Source of the DNA: Methanocaldococcus villosus KIN24-T80 | GTDB lineage: Archaea > AGJL01 > Methanococci > Methanococcales > Methanocaldococcaceae | Reading direction: 5' to 3' | NCBI RefSeq assembly: GCF_000371805.1 | Contig: NZ_AQUK01000001.1 | Location: 606,268-670,267, forward strand | DNA length: 64,000 nucleotides | Shown here: positions 8,797 to 19,954 of the stretch, one piece after another | How the letters are laid out: the number at the start of each line of letters is the position of its first letter | Numbering within the stretch: the first letter of the stretch is position 1 | The notes under the pieces: model-generated | The model's database searches: none | What the model was told of the DNA's origin: nothing | Seen by the model: the letters and a program-made list of their open reading frames with translations, nothing else | Program-made: the position numbers and the translations under genes

Positions 8797-9915
8797 TCAC
8801 TTAAAACTATAATTTAAGTCTTCATCTTCATCATAGTAAAGCCTGTAAGTATCAATATCATACCCCATTTTATTCAAAAAAGCTCTTATCATTCTTGAAG
8901 GGTCTTTAGACTTTGTTATTGCTCTACCTACAATGAGAATATGGTAATTCTTAATTAACTCATCTATATTTTCCAAACCTACTCCACCAGCTATAGCTAA
9001 TTTACCCTCTTTAAAACTCCAACTCTTTTTTATTCCAAAACTTTCCTCATCAATTCCCCTATGTAGGACAATAACATCAGGTTTTATTTCTAAGCTATTA
9101 TATAACATTTCTATATTATCAACATTTAAAGTGTCTAAATAACTCATCAATCCACATTTTTGGCATTCATGGAGGGCTTTTAATATTGTAGCCTTTGGGG
9201 CTAAGGCAGAGATGACTACAGCATTTGCAGTATATTCAAAAGCTAATCTAACCTCAACTCTACCAGTATCTAATGTCTTTAAATCAGCAACAATAAATCC
9301 ATCAAAATATTCTCTTATATGTTCTATAACCTCTAATCCAAATCTCTTTATTAATGGAGTTCCTGCCTCTAAGATAAGGTGATCACTCTTTGGTAGTGTT
9401 TCCAATATCATATCTAAATTTTCTAAAGATGGAACATCCAATGCTACCTGTAGATATGGTGGATTTTCCAATCTATCATCTCTAAAACCTACTAATGGGT
9501 GTATAGCCCTAAACTTCTCATTTTTAACTTTCTCCATAGGTGGATATTCATTTATTGCCCTATTTATAGCCAATCTTGTAGCAGCATAGTATTGATGAAA
9601 TAGCTTTCTTTTACTAATCATTGTTAATGGCTCTTCAGGGACATTGACAGTCACCAATATTTTTAAATTTTCATCTAAATCCATATCAGCAACAGCTTTT
9701 GCTACAGCAAATTGGATAACCCCATTAAATAACTCTTCTTGTATGTTATTCAAATTACCTCTTGGAATTACTAAAGTTAGAGGTTTAACAATTAAATTAG
9801 GCCTTAAATTAGCTAAAATACCATTACCTCTTGAAAGAGCATTAGAAAAAACTATATCATCAACTAATGAGGCTATTACACTTGCATTATTAAATGTAGC
9901 TTCACCAAATTTCAT
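8797..9915 (-). CDS. hps: Fae-Hps fusion: formaldehyde-activating-like domain and 3-hexulose-6-phosphate synthase
   Basis: The C-terminal domain (about 155-373) is hexulose-6-phosphate synthase, which in methanogens runs from hexulose phosphate to ribulose-5-phosphate plus formaldehyde, supplying pentoses: LQVALDVPSLEN, EAGTPLIKRFG, VADLKTLDTG, HRGID and AVAGG-like AIAGGVGLEN. The N-terminal domain (1-150) resembles Fae, which condenses formaldehyde with tetrahydromethanopterin: NLRPNLIVKPLTLVIP and AVAKAVADMD. However, the usual Fae segment with the catalytic His (AHIDL) is replaced by SVIASLVDDIVFSNAL and is shorter. The start is the ATG at 9915, four bases after GTGAT; a GTG at 9924 and an ATG at 9921 overlap that site. 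Confidence 0.88.
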   Translation of the reverse strand: MKFGEATFNNASVIASLVDDIVFSNALSRGNGILANLRPNLIVKPLTLVIPRGNLNNIQEELFNGVIQFAVAKAVADMDLDENLKILVTVNVPEEPLTMISKRKLFHQYYAATRLAINRAINEYPPMEKVKNEKFRAIHPLVGFRDDRLENPPYLQVALDVPSLENLDMILETLPKSDHLILEAGTPLIKRFGLEVIEHIREYFDGFIVADLKTLDTGRVEVRLAFEYTANAVVISALAPKATILKALHECQKCGLMSYLDTLNVDNIEMLYNSLEIKPDVIVLHRGIDEESFGIKKSWSFKEGKLAIAGGVGLENIDELIKNYHILIVGRAITKSKDPSRMIRAFLNKMGYDIDTYRLYYDEDEDLNYSFK

Positions 9916-9933
9916 TTCCATCACAAAAAATTT

Positions 9934-10662
9934 TTATTTGAGTTTGAGAACCTTATCATGGTAAACTATAATTCCATTATCAGTTATTTCAAATGGATGT
10001 CTTCTTAATGAATGGCTTGTTCCTCTCATTTTCCAAACAATCAAACTTCTCTTTAGCTCCCCATCAACTTCATCTAAATCTAATCTAATAATCCCATCAA
10101 CAGCATGTTCTACTCCAGGTCCTCCAAAACCTCTTTCTCCAACAGATATTTGGGATGTAAAGATAGCTGTGCAGCCTAGTCCTGCAATCACTCTCTTTAA
10201 TAGAAAAACTGTTCTTCTTGCCATCATTGGTTTATTTATATACAATGTTGTAACAGAATCTATCCCTATTCTCTTAGCTGAAATATCATTAATAGCCTGT
10301 TTTAAAACATCTATCAATTCTCTTTCATCAGTAGGATCATTAACAACATATCTCTCCCTCTTAGCTGCAGCACCTATACCATAGGTAAAGGCATCAATTA
10401 TAGCAAATTTTCCTTCTTCCTCTAACTTTTTCACATCCCATCCAAACTGTTTCATATTCTCTCTAACTTGTACTGGATGTTCTTCTAAGGCTATTAGCAC
10501 AGCAGGTTCATTAAATTCAGTGACACCTTTATATAAAAACTGCTGGCAGAATATAGACTTCCCAGTCCCCGGACCTCCAGAAAGGAGAACTACATTTCTT
10601 TCAGGAATACCTCCATGTAATATCTCATCCATTCCAGGAATTCCAGTTTTTACTCTTTTCAT
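9934..10662 (-). CDS. KaiC/RadA-like ATPase, single domain
   Basis: A 242-aa RecA-fold ATPase of the archaeal KaiC-like family. It shows [15 protein letters not shown], Walker A GGPGTGKS, the catalytic glutamates of [11 protein letters not shown], and Walker [11 protein letters not shown]. KaiC-like single-domain proteins in archaea are often linked to motility, signalling or regulation, but nothing nearby indicates a pathway. The 98-aa gene just upstream, 10 bp away, may form an operon with it. Confidence 0.8.
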   Translation of the reverse strand: MKRVKTGIPGMDEILHGGIPERNVVLLSGGPGTGKSIFCQQFLYKGVTEFNEPAVLIALEEHPVQVRENMKQFGWDVKKLEEEGKFAIIDAFTYGIGAAAKRERYVVNDPTDERELIDVLKQAINDISAKRIGIDSVTTLYINKPMMARRTVFLLKRVIAGLGCTAIFTSQISVGERGFGGPGVEHAVDGIIRLDLDEVDGELKRSLIVWKMRGTSHSLRRHPFEITDNGIIVYHDKVLKLK

Positions 10663-10672
10663 AATATCACCT

Positions 10673-10969
10673 TTATTTTTCTTCTACAAACTCTTTAAAC
10701 TTGCTCACATCTATTTTCTTATCAGGGATATCATCCACAAACATCAGTGATCCAATAACTTCAATACCACAAATCTTCTCTGGATTTAATACAAGAAACT
10801 TTTTTTCATCAATATTCCAAACTAAGATAGCATCCTTTTTTCCAGTCCAAATATATTTGTATAAACTATTCTTTAAATAAATGACTGCATCAATATCAAA
10901 CTCACCCTCTATATAACTACCATCAAAGAAAATTCTAACATGCAATTTTCCTGTCTTTTTCTTGACCAT
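10673..10969 (-). CDS. Hypothetical protein (98 aa)
   Basis: Small soluble protein, not recognised. It is rich in beta-prone and charged stretches ([35 protein letters not shown]) and has no cysteine motif or membrane segment. The start is the ATG at 10969 with GGTGA four bases upstream; an ATG at 10972 is an alternative. It probably heads a two-gene operon with the KaiC-like ATPase and is divergent from the metallo-hydrolase at 11042. Confidence 0.65.
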   Translation of the reverse strand: MVKKKTGKLHVRIFFDGSYIEGEFDIDAVIYLKNSLYKYIWTGKKDAILVWNIDEKKFLVLNPEKICGIEVIGSLMFVDDIPDKKIDVSKFKEFVEEK

Positions 10970-11041
10970 CATTTCACCACAAATATTAAAATTTTAAAAT
11001 TAAAAAGTATAAATAGTTTATTAAAAATTATGTGTGAGAAT

Positions 11042-11581
11042 ATGATAAAGTTACTTTATAAAGGAGAATTGATTAGAGAAGGAGGAATTATAAAGAAAGC
11101 TTCTTCATCATCTACCTTTATCTCTACAGAGAAACATAACATATTAGTTGACACTTCCACTAAGGATAAGCTAAAAATAATATTAAAAAATCTCCCTGTC
11201 AAACCTGATGAGATTGATGTTATTATCAACACACATTCTCACTATGATCATGTAGAGAATAATGATTTCTTTAAAGAGGCTACTGTTTATGGCTCTCCAA
11301 AAGAAGGAAGTTATTTTGAGGACTATAAAAAATTAAAAGATAAAGAAATAGAAATCATTGAAACTCCTGGGCATACATATGGATCAATATCAGTTATATA
11401 CAAGGATTATATAATTGTTGGTGATGCATCACCACTTAAAGATAATATATTAAAACTCATTCCTCCAAGGGTAAATGTAGATGAAAATTTAGCCTTAAAG
11501 AGCTTGATTAAAATAAGAAAATTGAAGAAAAATGTCATTACAGGACATGATGGGTGTGTGAAATATTCTAATTTTTGGTGA
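11042..11581 (+). CDS. Metallo-beta-lactamase fold hydrolase
   Basis: A 179-aa single-domain metallo-hydrolase. The dinuclear metal site is shown by NTHSHYDHVENN (HxHxDH), ETPGHTYGSIS with the third His, VGDASP with the bridging Asp, and TGHDG with the last His. The substrate cannot be told from sequence; small archaeal members include glyoxalase II-like proteins. I start it at the ATG at 11042, four bases after GTGA; an in-frame ATG at 11030 is possible. serB follows, starting about 5 bp downstream. Confidence 0.8.
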   Translation: MIKLLYKGELIREGGIIKKASSSSTFISTEKHNILVDTSTKDKLKIILKNLPVKPDEIDVIINTHSHYDHVENNDFFKEATVYGSPKEGSYFEDYKKLKDKEIEIIETPGHTYGSISVIYKDYIIVGDASPLKDNILKLIPPRVNVDENLALKSLIKIRKLKKNVITGHDGCVKYSNFW

Positions 11582-11586
11582 GTATG

Positions 11587-12210
11587 ATGAAAAAGCTTGT
11601 TGTGTTTGATTTTGATAGCACACTTATAGAAAATGAAACTATTGATGAACTGGCTAAAGAAGCTAATAAAGAGGAGGAAATTAAAGAAATCACAAAAAAA
11701 GCTATGAATGGAGAGATAGATTTTAAAGAAGCTTTAAAAAAGAGAGTTTCTCTTTTAAAGGGATTACCAATAGAAAAAGTAGAAAATGCTATAAATAGGC
11801 TTAAGCTAACAAATGGGGCTGAAGAAACAATAAAAGAGCTGAAAAATAGAGGCTATAAAGTGGCTGTTGTAAGTGGTGGTTTTGATATAGCAATAAATAA
11901 ATTTAAATATCTTGACTTTGATTATATCTTTGCTAATAAGTTAATATTTAAAGATAATAAATTAACTGGAGAGGTTATTGGAAAGGTTTTAGATAACACA
12001 TCAAAAGGTAAAATTATAGAAGAGGTTGCTAAGAAAGAAAATATTCCTTTAAAAAATATTATAGTTGTTGCTGATGGAGCTAATGATGTCAGTATGTTTG
12101 AAAAAGCTGGACTTAAGATAGCTTTTTGTGCAAAACCTATTTTAAAAAAGAAAGCAGATGTGATTATTGAAAAAAGAGATCTTAGAGAAGTTTTAAAATT
12201 TATAAAGTGA
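11587..12210 (+). CDS. serB: Phosphoserine phosphatase
   Basis: Last step of serine synthesis, hydrolysing O-phosphoserine. It is a HAD-superfamily enzyme with the nucleophile motif [16 protein letters not shown] in motif II ([11 protein letters not shown]), and motif [15 protein letters not shown]. The 207-aa length and sequence match the Methanocaldococcus enzyme. The start is the ATG at 11587, five bases after GGTGA; an ATG at 11584 is too close to it. The stop is followed 5 bp later by the polymerase gene. Confidence 0.95.
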   Translation: MKKLVVFDFDSTLIENETIDELAKEANKEEEIKEITKKAMNGEIDFKEALKKRVSLLKGLPIEKVENAINRLKLTNGAEETIKELKNRGYKVAVVSGGFDIAINKFKYLDFDYIFANKLIFKDNKLTGEVIGKVLDNTSKGKIIEEVAKKENIPLKNIIVVADGANDVSMFEKAGLKIAFCAKPILKKKADVIIEKRDLREVLKFIK

Positions 12211-12215
12211 TGACT

Positions 12216-15200
12216 ATGGTAGAATGTTCAGAGAGAATGAAGAAATATTTTGATAATATTGTCAAAGAAGTTGAAAAAATTTACAGAATAGCTGAAGAGT
12301 GTAGAAAACTTGGTTTAGATCCTTGTGACTATGTAGAAATTCCATTAGCAACAGACATGGCTGGAAGGGTAGAAGGGTTAGTAGGACCAAAGGGTGTAGC
12401 TGAGAGAATTAGAGAGCTTGTTAAAGAGTTTGGAAAAGAAGAAGCTGCATTAAAAATAGCTGAGGAAATAATAGAAGGAAAATTTGGTAAATTTGATAGA
12501 GAAAAAGCTGCTGAACAGGCTGTTAGAACTGCTTTAGCTGTATTAACTGAGGGGATTGTAGCTGCACCATTAGAAGGTATTGCAGATGTTAAAATAAAGA
12601 AGAATCATGATGGTTCTGAATATTTAGCTATATATTATGCAGGACCAATAAGAAGTTCTGGAGGTACTGCACAAGCTCTATCTGTTTTAGTAGGAGATTT
12701 TGTTAGAAAAGCCCTAAAATTAGATAGATATAAACCTACTGAAGATGAAATAGAAAGATATGTAGAGGAAGTTGAATTATATTTATCAGAGGTTGGGTCT
12801 TTTCAATATACACCAACAGCAGATGAAATTAGAAAAGCTGTTAGAAACATACCTATAGAAATTACTGGAGAAGCTACTGATGATGTTGAAGTTTCTGGGC
12901 ATAGGGATTTAGAGAGAGTAGAAACAAATCAACTAAGAGGAGGGGCTTTATTAGTTTTGGTAGAAGGAGTTTTATTAAAAGCTCCAAAACTGCTAAAATA
13001 TATTGATAAGCTAAATGTTGAAGGATGGGATTGGTTAAAAGAGTTTGTTAATAAAGAAGAAGAAAAAGAGGAAGAAGATGAAGAGGAAATTGAAGATGAA
13101 GATATAAATTTAAAATATTGGAGAGATGTCAATATAGAAGCTAATAAAAAGTATATAAGTGAAGTTATAGCAGGTAGACCTGTCTTTTCTCACCCTTCAA
13201 GAATTGGAGGATTTAGATTAAGATATGGAAGAGCAAGAAACACAGGTTTTGCAGCTCAGGGGTTTCATCCAGCCCTTATGTATTTAGTTGATGAATTTAT
13301 AGCCATTGGTACCCAGCTAAAAACTGAAAGGCCGGGAAAGGGAACATGTGCAATGCCTGTTGATAGTATAGAAGGACCAATTGTTAGGTTGAAAAATGGT
13401 GATGTTATTAGAGTAGAAACTGTGGAACAAGCTTTGAATGTTAGAGATAAGGTAGATAAGATATTATTTTTAGGAGATGTTTTAGTTAATTATGGTGACT
13501 TCTTAGAGAACAACCATCCACTAATTCCAAGCTGTTGGTGTGAAGAGTGGTTTGAAGAGATTTTAAAAAGTAAGGGAATAAAGTATGATAGAGAGTTTAT
13601 AAAAAATCCAAAGCCTGAAGATGCTGTAAAATTTGCTTTAGAAACTAAAACTCCTTTACATCCAAGATTTACATATAGATGGCATGATGTTAGTAAAGAA
13701 GACATAATAAAGCTAAGAAAATGGTTATTAAAAGGAGAAGAGGGCTATTATAAAAATGAGAAAGTTTGGATTGTAGAAAAATCTAAGGAAAAAGAAATAT
13801 TGGAGAATATAGGATGTCCTCATTTGGTAAGAGATAATAAGATTATTATAAGAGAATATTACCCACTACTCTACAGCTTAGGTTATGATGTTGAAAATAA
13901 AAGAGATCTTTTTAATGAAGATGATGTAAAAAATGCTAAAAATTCTATGCATTTAATTAATATAATGGCCCCTTTTGAAGTTAGAAGAAACACTTATGTC
14001 TATGTAGGAGCAAGAATGGGTAGGCCAGAAAAAGCTGCTCCTAGAAAAATGAAACCTCCAGTAAATGGTCTATTTCCAATAGGTAATGCTGGGGGGTTAG
14101 TAAGGTTAATAAATAAAGCTGTTGAGGAGAATAACACTGACAGTATAGAGGTGTCATATGGTATTTGTAAGTGTGGTAAGATATCATTATATAGAGTCTG
14201 CCCATACTGTGGTAGAAGAGTAGAGCTCAATAGATATGGAAAAATTGTAGCTCCTTTAAAAGATTATTGGTTCATGGCATTAAAAAGATTAAAAATAAAT
14301 AAACCTGGAGATGTTAAATGTATTAAAGGAATGACATCTAAAAAGAAGATTGTTGAGCCATTAGAAAAAGCTATATTAAGAGCTATGCATGAAGTTTATG
14401 TATTTAAAGATGGAACAGCAAGATTTGATACTACAGATGTTCCAATAACACACTTTAAACCTAAAGAAATTAATGTAAGTGTAGAAAAATTGAAAGAATT
14501 GGGGTATGATAGAGATATTTATGGAAATCCTTTAACAAGTGAAGACCAAATATTAGAGTTGAAACCTCAAGATATTATTATCCCAGAAGCATGTGCTGAA
14601 TATTTTGTAAGAGTGGCCAATTTTATAGATGATCTATTAGAAAAGTTTTATAATAAAGAGAGGTTCTACAATATTAAGAAAAAAGAAGATTTAATAGGCC
14701 ATTTAGTTATTGGATTAGCTCCACACACATCAGCAGGGATGGTTGGAAGGATTATTGGATATGTTAAAGCTAATGTTTGTTATGCTCATCCATATTTCCA
14801 TGCTGCTAAAAGAAGAAATTGCTTTACAAAAGATACAAGGGTGTTAGTTAATATAGATGGGGATGTAAAGAGAGTTACATTTGAGGAATTGTATAATTTA
14901 TTTGAAGATGAGAGTTATGAAAATTTTGCATATATAAGGAAAAAACCTAAAAAAGATATAAAAGTTTATTCATTTGATATAAAAAATAAAAAGGTAGTTT
15001 TAACTGAAATAGAGGAAGTTATAAAAGCAAAATCCCCAAATCACTTATTAAAATTTATACTAGAAACTGGAAGAGAGTTTGTAACTACACATGATCATCC
15101 AGTTTTAGTTTATAAAGATAATAAATTTGTTGAAAAAAAGGCTATAGAGGTAGAAGAAGGAGATCTTATATTAATACCTAAAATAGAATTTCAAGAAGAT

Positions 15201-16604
15201 GATATTAAGGAAATTGATTTATTAGAAAAATTATTAAAAGAGGAGTTTAAAGATTTATGGGAAATGGTAGAGATTGAAGGATTAGAGAAGTGGTTGAATA
15301 TAAATAAAAAGAAAATCTCTTTAAGTGAGCTTTTAAAGATATTGTCAGACTATAATTTATCAATCGCAGATGTTCCAAAAGATTGTTATCTAATAATTAA
15401 AGATGAGAAGATTAAGAGAGTTGTAGATATAGAATCATTACTAAAAATAATAGGCCATATAGTTAAAGGAGATAAATCAAATCTTATATTAAGAAGATTG
15501 TTTAAAATTGAAGAAGGTAGGATTCCATCATTTATATTTAAATTACCAAAAGAAAGAATAAAATTGTTTATATCTACACTATTTTCTAATGGAAGAATTA
15601 AATGTAAAAATAAGATGTTATTAGAAGATATTGATTTATTATTAAATAGATTAGGTATAATAAGCTCTTGGGAGGATGGAGAGCTTATATTAACAGATAA
15701 AGTAAAAAAGCTGAATTTTGGATGGGTTTTGGCTGTTAAGAAAATTGAACCAATAGTTTCTGAAAATGAATATATATATTCATTAAATGCTAAAGAACAT
15801 CACAATATTATAATAAATTCAAATATAAATGTACATCAATGTGATGGGGATGAAGATTCACTATTCCTACTTTTAGATGCCTTCTTAAACTTTTCAAAAC
15901 TATTCTTACCAGATAAAAGAGGAGGGCAGATGGATGCTCCATTAGTTTTAACAACTATATTAGACCCAAAAGAGGTTGATGGTGAAGTTCATAATATGGA
16001 TGTAATGTGGAGGTATCCATTAGAGTTTTATGAAAGAACACTAAATATGCCTTCTCCAAAAGAGTTAAGAGACATTATGGAAGTTGTTGAAGATAGATTA
16101 GGTAAGCCTGAGCAATATGAGAATTTAGGATACACACATGAAACATCATCTATTGACTTAGGGCCAAAGTTGTGTGCATACAAAACATTAAACACTATGC
16201 TGGAGAAAACAGAGTCACAGTTAAAAGTTGCTGAGAAAATTAGAGCTACTGATGAAAGAGATGTAGCTGAAAAGGTTATTCAATCACACTTTATACCTGA
16301 TTTAATTGGAAACTTAAGGGCATTTTCAAGACAGGGTGTTAGATGCAAGTGTGGGGCGAAATTTAGAAGAGTGCCCTTAAGAGGAAAATGTCCAAAGTGT
16401 GGATCAAACTTAATATTAACAGTATCAAAAGGAGCTGTTGAAAAATATATGGATGTAGCTGAAAAAATGGCTGAGAAGTATAATGTTAATAACTACATAA
16501 AGCAGAGGCTAAAACTTATTAGAGAAGGGATTAAATCAATATTTGAAAATGACAAGAATAAGCAGATAAAGTTAATAGATTTCTTTAACAATTATAAAAA
16601 ATAA
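12216..16604 (+). CDS. polC: DNA polymerase D large subunit DP2, interrupted by an intein
   Basis: Catalytic subunit of the replicative D-family polymerase of Euryarchaeota. The mature protein is about 1,122 aa, with [19 protein letters not shown], the catalytic-site region around [18 protein letters not shown], and zinc motifs [18 protein letters not shown] and [20 protein letters not shown] near the C-terminus. An acidic low-complexity stretch lies at about residue 280-295. The start is the ATG at 12216, four bases after GTGAT. A 340-aa intein occupies residues 869-1208, exactly between the N and C of KRRN-CDGDED. The small subunit DP1 gene is not in the window. Confidence 0.95.
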   Translation: MVECSERMKKYFDNIVKEVEKIYRIAEECRKLGLDPCDYVEIPLATDMAGRVEGLVGPKGVAERIRELVKEFGKEEAALKIAEEIIEGKFGKFDREKAAEQAVRTALAVLTEGIVAAPLEGIADVKIKKNHDGSEYLAIYYAGPIRSSGGTAQALSVLVGDFVRKALKLDRYKPTEDEIERYVEEVELYLSEVGSFQYTPTADEIRKAVRNIPIEITGEATDDVEVSGHRDLERVETNQLRGGALLVLVEGVLLKAPKLLKYIDKLNVEGWDWLKEFVNKEEEKEEEDEEEIEDEDINLKYWRDVNIEANKKYISEVIAGRPVFSHPSRIGGFRLRYGRARNTGFAAQGFHPALMYLVDEFIAIGTQLKTERPGKGTCAMPVDSIEGPIVRLKNGDVIRVETVEQALNVRDKVDKILFLGDVLVNYGDFLENNHPLIPSCWCEEWFEEILKSKGIKYDREFIKNPKPEDAVKFALETKTPLHPRFTYRWHDVSKEDIIKLRKWLLKGEEGYYKNEKVWIVEKSKEKEILENIGCPHLVRDNKIIIREYYPLLYSLGYDVENKRDLFNEDDVKNAKNSMHLINIMAPFEVRRNTYVYVGARMGRPEKAAPRKMKPPVNGLFPIGNAGGLVRLINKAVEENNTDSIEVSYGICKCGKISLYRVCPYCGRRVELNRYGKIVAPLKDYWFMALKRLKINKPGDVKCIKGMTSKKKIVEPLEKAILRAMHEVYVFKDGTARFDTTDVPITHFKPKEINVSVEKLKELGYDRDIYGNPLTSEDQILELKPQDIIIPEACAEYFVRVANFIDDLLEKFYNKERFYNIKKKEDLIGHLVIGLAPHTSAGMVGRIIGYVKANVCYAHPYFHAAKRRNCFTKDTRVLVNIDGDVKRVTFEELYNLFEDESYENFAYIRKKPKKDIKVYSFDIKNKKVVLTEIEEVIKAKSPNHLLKFILETGREFVTTHDHPVLVYKDNKFVEKKAIEVEEGDLILIPKIEFQEDDIKEIDLLEKLLKEEFKDLWEMVEIEGLEKWLNINKKKISLSELLKILSDYNLSIADVPKDCYLIIKDEKIKRVVDIESLLKIIGHIVKGDKSNLILRRLFKIEEGRIPSFIFKLPKERIKLFISTLFSNGRIKCKNKMLLEDIDLLLNRLGIISSWEDGELILTDKVKKLNFGWVLAVKKIEPIVSENEYIYSLNAKEHHNIIINSNINVHQCDGDEDSLFLLLDAFLNFSKLFLPDKRGGQMDAPLVLTTILDPKEVDGEVHNMDVMWRYPLEFYERTLNMPSPKELRDIMEVVEDRLGKPEQYENLGYTHETSSIDLGPKLCAYKTLNTMLEKTESQLKVAEKIRATDERDVAEKVIQSHFIPDLIGNLRAFSRQGVRCKCGAKFRRVPLRGKCPKCGSNLILTVSKGAVEKYMDVAEKMAEKYNVNNYIKQRLKLIREGIKSIFENDKNKQIKLIDFFNNYKK
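14820..15839 (+). other. Intein in DP2 (Pol-II intein), 340 aa, C-terminal Gln, degenerate endonuclease
   Basis: In-frame protein splicing element. Block A is [10 protein letters not shown] with Cys1; block B is [10 protein letters not shown] (TxxH); block F is [14 protein letters not shown]; block G is NINVHQ followed by the +1 Cys of the extein. The last residue is Gln, where most inteins have Asn; the Pyrococcus abyssi Pol-II intein, in the same gene, is known to splice with a C-terminal Gln. The middle about 190 residues resemble a LAGLIDADG homing endonuclease ([32 protein letters not shown]), but the two motifs lack the GDG/DxDG acidic residues, so it is probably inactive. Confidence 0.93.
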
Positions 16605-16700
16605 CCAAAAGATTTAAATAAGGATTATAATATTATCATAATAAATCCCATAACACGCCCTCTATTTTTAAACACAAATTAATATTATTAAGGTGAAATT

Positions 16701-16970
16701 ATGCCAGCTCCAAGATATAGGTCAAGATCTTATAGAAGAGTTTATAAAAGAACTCCAGGAGGTAGGTTAGTCATACACTACAAAAGAAAAAAACCTAATA
16801 AACCAAAATGTGCTTTATGTGGAGCAGAATTACATGGAGTTCCAAGAGGAAGACCTGTAGAGATTAGAAAATTGCCAAAATCACAGAGAAGACCTGAAAG
16901 ACCTTATGGTGGGTATCTCTGCCCAAAATGTTTAAGAAGGTTAATGATTGAAAAAGCTAGAAAATTGTAA
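16701..16970 (+). CDS. rpl34e: Large ribosomal subunit protein eL34
   Basis: An 89-aa basic protein of the large subunit, shared with eukaryotes. It starts [20 protein letters not shown] and has a zinc-ribbon pair CALCG and CPKC. The start ATG has GGTGA upstream. cmk follows 9 bp later and rpl14e after that, the same L34e-cmk-L14e order I recall from M. jannaschii. Confidence 0.96.
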   Translation: MPAPRYRSRSYRRVYKRTPGGRLVIHYKRKKPNKPKCALCGAELHGVPRGRPVEIRKLPKSQRRPERPYGGYLCPKCLRRLMIEKARKL

Positions 16971-16979
16971 GGGGATATT

Positions 16980-17513
16980 TTGATAATAACTATTGGAGGG
17001 TTGCCAGGGACGGGGACAACTACCATTGCTAAAAAAATAGCTGAAAAATACCATCTTAAATATGTCTGTGCAGGGTTAATATTTAGAGAGATGGCAAAAG
17101 AAAAGGGTATGAGTTTAGAAGAATTCAGCAAATATGCAGAAAAACATAGAGAAGTTGATGAAGAAATTGATAGAAGACAGGTAGAATTAGCTAAGCAAGG
17201 AAATGTTATTTTAGAAGGGAGATTAGCTGCATGGATGTTGATAAGGAATAATATAAAACCTGATCTAACTATCTGGTTCAAAGCCCCTATAGAGGTTAGA
17301 GCTCAAAGAATTAGTGAAAGAGAAAATATAGACTATGAAACAGCTTTAAAAAATATGATTGAAAGAGAAAAGAGTGAGAAAAAAAGATATAAAGAGATAT
17401 ATAATATAGATTTGGATGACCTATCTATATATGATTTAATATTAGACACATCTAAATGGAATGTTGAAGGAGTTTTTAATATTGTTTCTGAAGCTATAAA
17501 CAATTTGAGGTGA
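16980..17513 (+). CDS. cmk: Cytidylate kinase
   Basis: Phosphorylates CMP or dCMP with ATP. P-loop [16 protein letters not shown] at the N-terminus, followed by an NMP-binding segment and LEGRLAAWM; 177 aa, the archaeal length. The start is a TTG at 16980, four bases after GGGGA; no ATG lies nearby in frame. It sits between two ribosomal protein genes, so it is likely coexpressed with translation. Confidence 0.93.
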   Translation: MIITIGGLPGTGTTTIAKKIAEKYHLKYVCAGLIFREMAKEKGMSLEEFSKYAEKHREVDEEIDRRQVELAKQGNVILEGRLAAWMLIRNNIKPDLTIWFKAPIEVRAQRISERENIDYETALKNMIEREKSEKKRYKEIYNIDLDDLSIYDLILDTSKWNVEGVFNIVSEAINNLR

Positions 17514-17518
17514 TGTTA

Positions 17519-17761
17519 ATGGCAGCTATAGAGGTAGGTAGAGTTTGCCTAAAAACAGCAGGTAGAGAAGCTGGTAAGATTTGTGTAATAGTAGATATCT
17601 TAGATAAGAACTTTGTTGTTGTAGATGGGATGGTTAAGAGAAGAAGATGTAATATAAAACATTTAGAACCTACAGAAAAGAAAGTAGATATCAAACCAGG
17701 AGCTACCACTGAAGAAGTCAAAATGGCATTAGAAGCTGCTGGATTGTTAAAAGAGTTATAA
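17519..17761 (+). CDS. rpl14e: Large ribosomal subunit protein eL14
   Basis: An 80-aa ribosomal protein with an SH3-like KOW fold: [20 protein letters not shown] and [17 protein letters not shown]. The start is the ATG at 17519, five bases after GGTGA; GTG and ATG codons at 17510 and 17513 overlap that site. It overlaps nothing but lies 5 bp after the cmk stop. Confidence 0.95.
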   Translation: MAAIEVGRVCLKTAGREAGKICVIVDILDKNFVVVDGMVKRRRCNIKHLEPTEKKVDIKPGATTEEVKMALEAAGLLKEL

Positions 17762-17763
17762 AC

Positions 17764-17780
17764 TTTCTTTTTTTCTTTTT
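17764..17780 (+). terminator. T-rich terminator after rpl14e
   Basis: A run of T broken by two C, immediately after the rpl14e stop. Archaeal termination commonly uses such oligo-T tracts. It overlaps the 5' flank of the next gene, whose ribosome binding site begins right after it. Confidence 0.4.
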
Positions 17781-17789
17781 GGTGAGATA

Positions 17790-18965
17790 TTGATAGTTAA
17801 TGTAGATCTCCATATACACTCAAAATATTCTGGAGGAACTTCAAAAGATATGGATATTAAAAATATTTTAAAATATAGTAAATTAAAGGGTTTAGATATA
17901 GTAGGCACAGGAGACTGTTTACAAAAAGATTATTTAGAGGAGATTAAAGAATTTAAAGATAGAGAATTAATATTAACTACTGAAGTTGAAGATAAAGATA
18001 GAGTCCATCACCTTATTATACTTCCATCAATAGAAAAGGCTGAAGAATTAAGAGAAAATTTTAAAAAGTATAGTAAAAATTTAAATGAAGGTAGACCAAA
18101 AGTGTTTTTGTCTGGAGCAGAGATATTAGAGATGGTTAGAGATGTTGATGGGTTAATAGGCCCAGCCCATGCTTTTACTCCTTGGACATCTCTATATAAG
18201 AGCTTTGATTCTATATACCAATGTTATGAAAAAAAGCCAGATTTTGTAGAGCTTGGATTATCTGCTGATACTGACATGGCAGATAGTATAAAAGAGCTTA
18301 GGGAGTTTCCTTTTTTAACAAACTCTGATGCTCATAGTTACTATCCTCACAGATTGGGGAGGGAGTTTAACCAGTTTGAGATTGACAGTGTTGGAGGGTT
18401 AGAAGAAAATTTTGAGGAAATTGAGGAGGCTATAAAGAAAAATAAAATTGTGGCTAATTATGGATTAGATCCAAGATTAGGGAAGTATCATTTAACAGCA
18501 TGTTCTAAATGCCATACTAGATTTAAATTAGAAGATGCTAAAAAATACAATTGGAGATGCCCTAAATGTAAAGGAATTATTAAAAAAGGTGTTTTAAGTA
18601 GAGTTGAGGAGTTAAGTGATGGTAGAGTTGAACATCCTCCTTTTAGGCCTCCATATTATAAAATTATTCCATTAGCTGAAATTATCAGTTTAACATATAA
18701 TAAAAATGTTTTTAGTAAATTTGTTCAAAATCTTTGGGAGAGATTTATAAGATCATTTAAAAATGAGATAGAAGTTCTAATAAATAGAGATATTGATGAA
18801 TTGTCAAAGATTGATGAGAAGGTTGCTAAAACAATAGAACTATTTAGGGAAAATAAAATATACATATATCCAGGTGGTGGAGGAGAATATGGAAAGATAT
18901 CATTTGTTCCTCAAAAAGTCAATTATTATAAAGAAGAGATAACTTTGGATAGGTGGTTATCATAA
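17790..18965 (+). CDS. Endonuclease Q-like PHP-domain nuclease
   Basis: Matches the TIGR00375 family that includes archaeal endonuclease Q, which cuts 5' of deaminated bases (hypoxanthine, uracil, xanthine) and of abasic sites. The PHP phosphoesterase motifs are [27 protein letters not shown] and [16 protein letters not shown] zinc finger with CSKCH and CPKC follows at about residue 230-260, then [10 protein letters not shown]. The start is a TTG at 17790, four bases after GGTGA. It overlaps rtcA downstream, which suggests a nucleic-acid repair or processing pair. The assignment is by family; activity is inferred. Confidence 0.82.
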   Translation: MIVNVDLHIHSKYSGGTSKDMDIKNILKYSKLKGLDIVGTGDCLQKDYLEEIKEFKDRELILTTEVEDKDRVHHLIILPSIEKAEELRENFKKYSKNLNEGRPKVFLSGAEILEMVRDVDGLIGPAHAFTPWTSLYKSFDSIYQCYEKKPDFVELGLSADTDMADSIKELREFPFLTNSDAHSYYPHRLGREFNQFEIDSVGGLEENFEEIEEAIKKNKIVANYGLDPRLGKYHLTACSKCHTRFKLEDAKKYNWRCPKCKGIIKKGVLSRVEELSDGRVEHPPFRPPYYKIIPLAEIISLTYNKNVFSKFVQNLWERFIRSFKNEIEVLINRDIDELSKIDEKVAKTIELFRENKIYIYPGGGGEYGKISFVPQKVNYYKEEITLDRWLS

Positions 18966-19954
18966 TTATTATTGATGGTTCATATTTAGAGGGTGGAGGG
19001 CAGATATTAAGGACATCTATAGCACTCTCATCTTTATTAAACAAACCAGTAAAAATAATAAACATTAGGAAAAAGAGAAAAAATAAAGGATTGGCAAAAC
19101 AGCATTTGGCATGCATAAAGGCAATGAAAAAACTATGTAATGCTGAAGTTGAAGGGCTATATCTAGGTTCTGAAGAAGTTACATTTATCCCTTCAAAACT
19201 TTCTCCAAAGGATTTTACTATTAATATAGGTTCAGCAGGGAGTGTAACATTAGTAATACAAACTCTATTACCATTAGCTTTGGGAATAAATAAAAAATTT
19301 ACAGTTAAGATTATTGGAGGTACTGATGTTAAATATGCTCCTACAGTTGATTATATGAAGTACATAACATTAAAGATTTTAGAAAATTATGGAATAAAAT
19401 CTGAATTAAGATTAATTAGAAGAGGATTTTATCCTGAAGGAGGGGGAGAGGTTATATTTACGCTATTTCCTTCTAAAATAAAAATGTTTGATTTAGTTGA
19501 ACACTCTGGTAGTAGAGAGGTTTTTGGAATAGCTTACGTGCAAAATTTAAAAGAAGAAATTGCAAGAAGAATGAGAAAAAGAGCAGTTGATTTATTAAAT
19601 AAATATGGTTTTCAACCAAATATAAAAGTAGAAGTTTCTAAAGGAATATCTACAGGAGCAGGGATATTCTTGTCTAATGATACAATTGGTTCTTCATATT
19701 TAGGGGAAAAAGGACTTAGAGCAGAAATAGTTGCTGAAAGAGCTACTGAAAATTTATTAAAGGAGAGAAAATTGGCTTTAGACAGATATATGGGCGATCA
19801 AATAATACCATTTTTAGCTTTTGGTAAAGGAAAGGTAGGAGTTTCAGAAATAACAAACCATACAAAAACAAACATTTGGGTAGTTAAACACTTTTTAGAT
19901 GTGGAATTTGATATAAAAGAGTATAAAGAAGGGTACATTATAGAAGCTTTATAA
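18962..19954 (+). CDS. rtcA: RNA 3'-terminal phosphate cyclase
   Basis: Converts a 3'-phosphate at RNA ends to a 2',3'-cyclic phosphate using ATP. Typical motifs are [18 protein letters not shown] near the N-terminus, [30 protein letters not shown] and, near the C-terminus, [15 protein letters not shown]. Start: the expected N-terminus M-I-I-I-D-G-S corresponds to an ATA codon at 18962, five bases after GGTGG; the only orthodox candidate is the GTG at 18953, which is itself part of that ribosome binding site. The end overlaps rubrerythrin by 6 bp, tail to tail. Confidence 0.9.
   Translation: MIIIDGSYLEGGGQILRTSIALSSLLNKPVKIINIRKKRKNKGLAKQHLACIKAMKKLCNAEVEGLYLGSEEVTFIPSKLSPKDFTINIGSAGSVTLVIQTLLPLALGINKKFTVKIIGGTDVKYAPTVDYMKYITLKILENYGIKSELRLIRRGFYPEGGGEVIFTLFPSKIKMFDLVEHSGSREVFGIAYVQNLKEEIARRMRKRAVDLLNKYGFQPNIKVEVSKGISTGAGIFLSNDTIGSSYLGEKGLRAEIVAERATENLLKERKLALDRYMGDQIIPFLAFGKGKVGVSEITNHTKTNIWVVKHFLDVEFDIKEYKEGYIIEAL

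Noticed and set aside
14900..15700. Active LAGLIDADG homing endonuclease in the DP2 intein.
   Set aside because: Both motif-like helices end without the catalytic Asp/Glu, although the helix spacing is recognisable.
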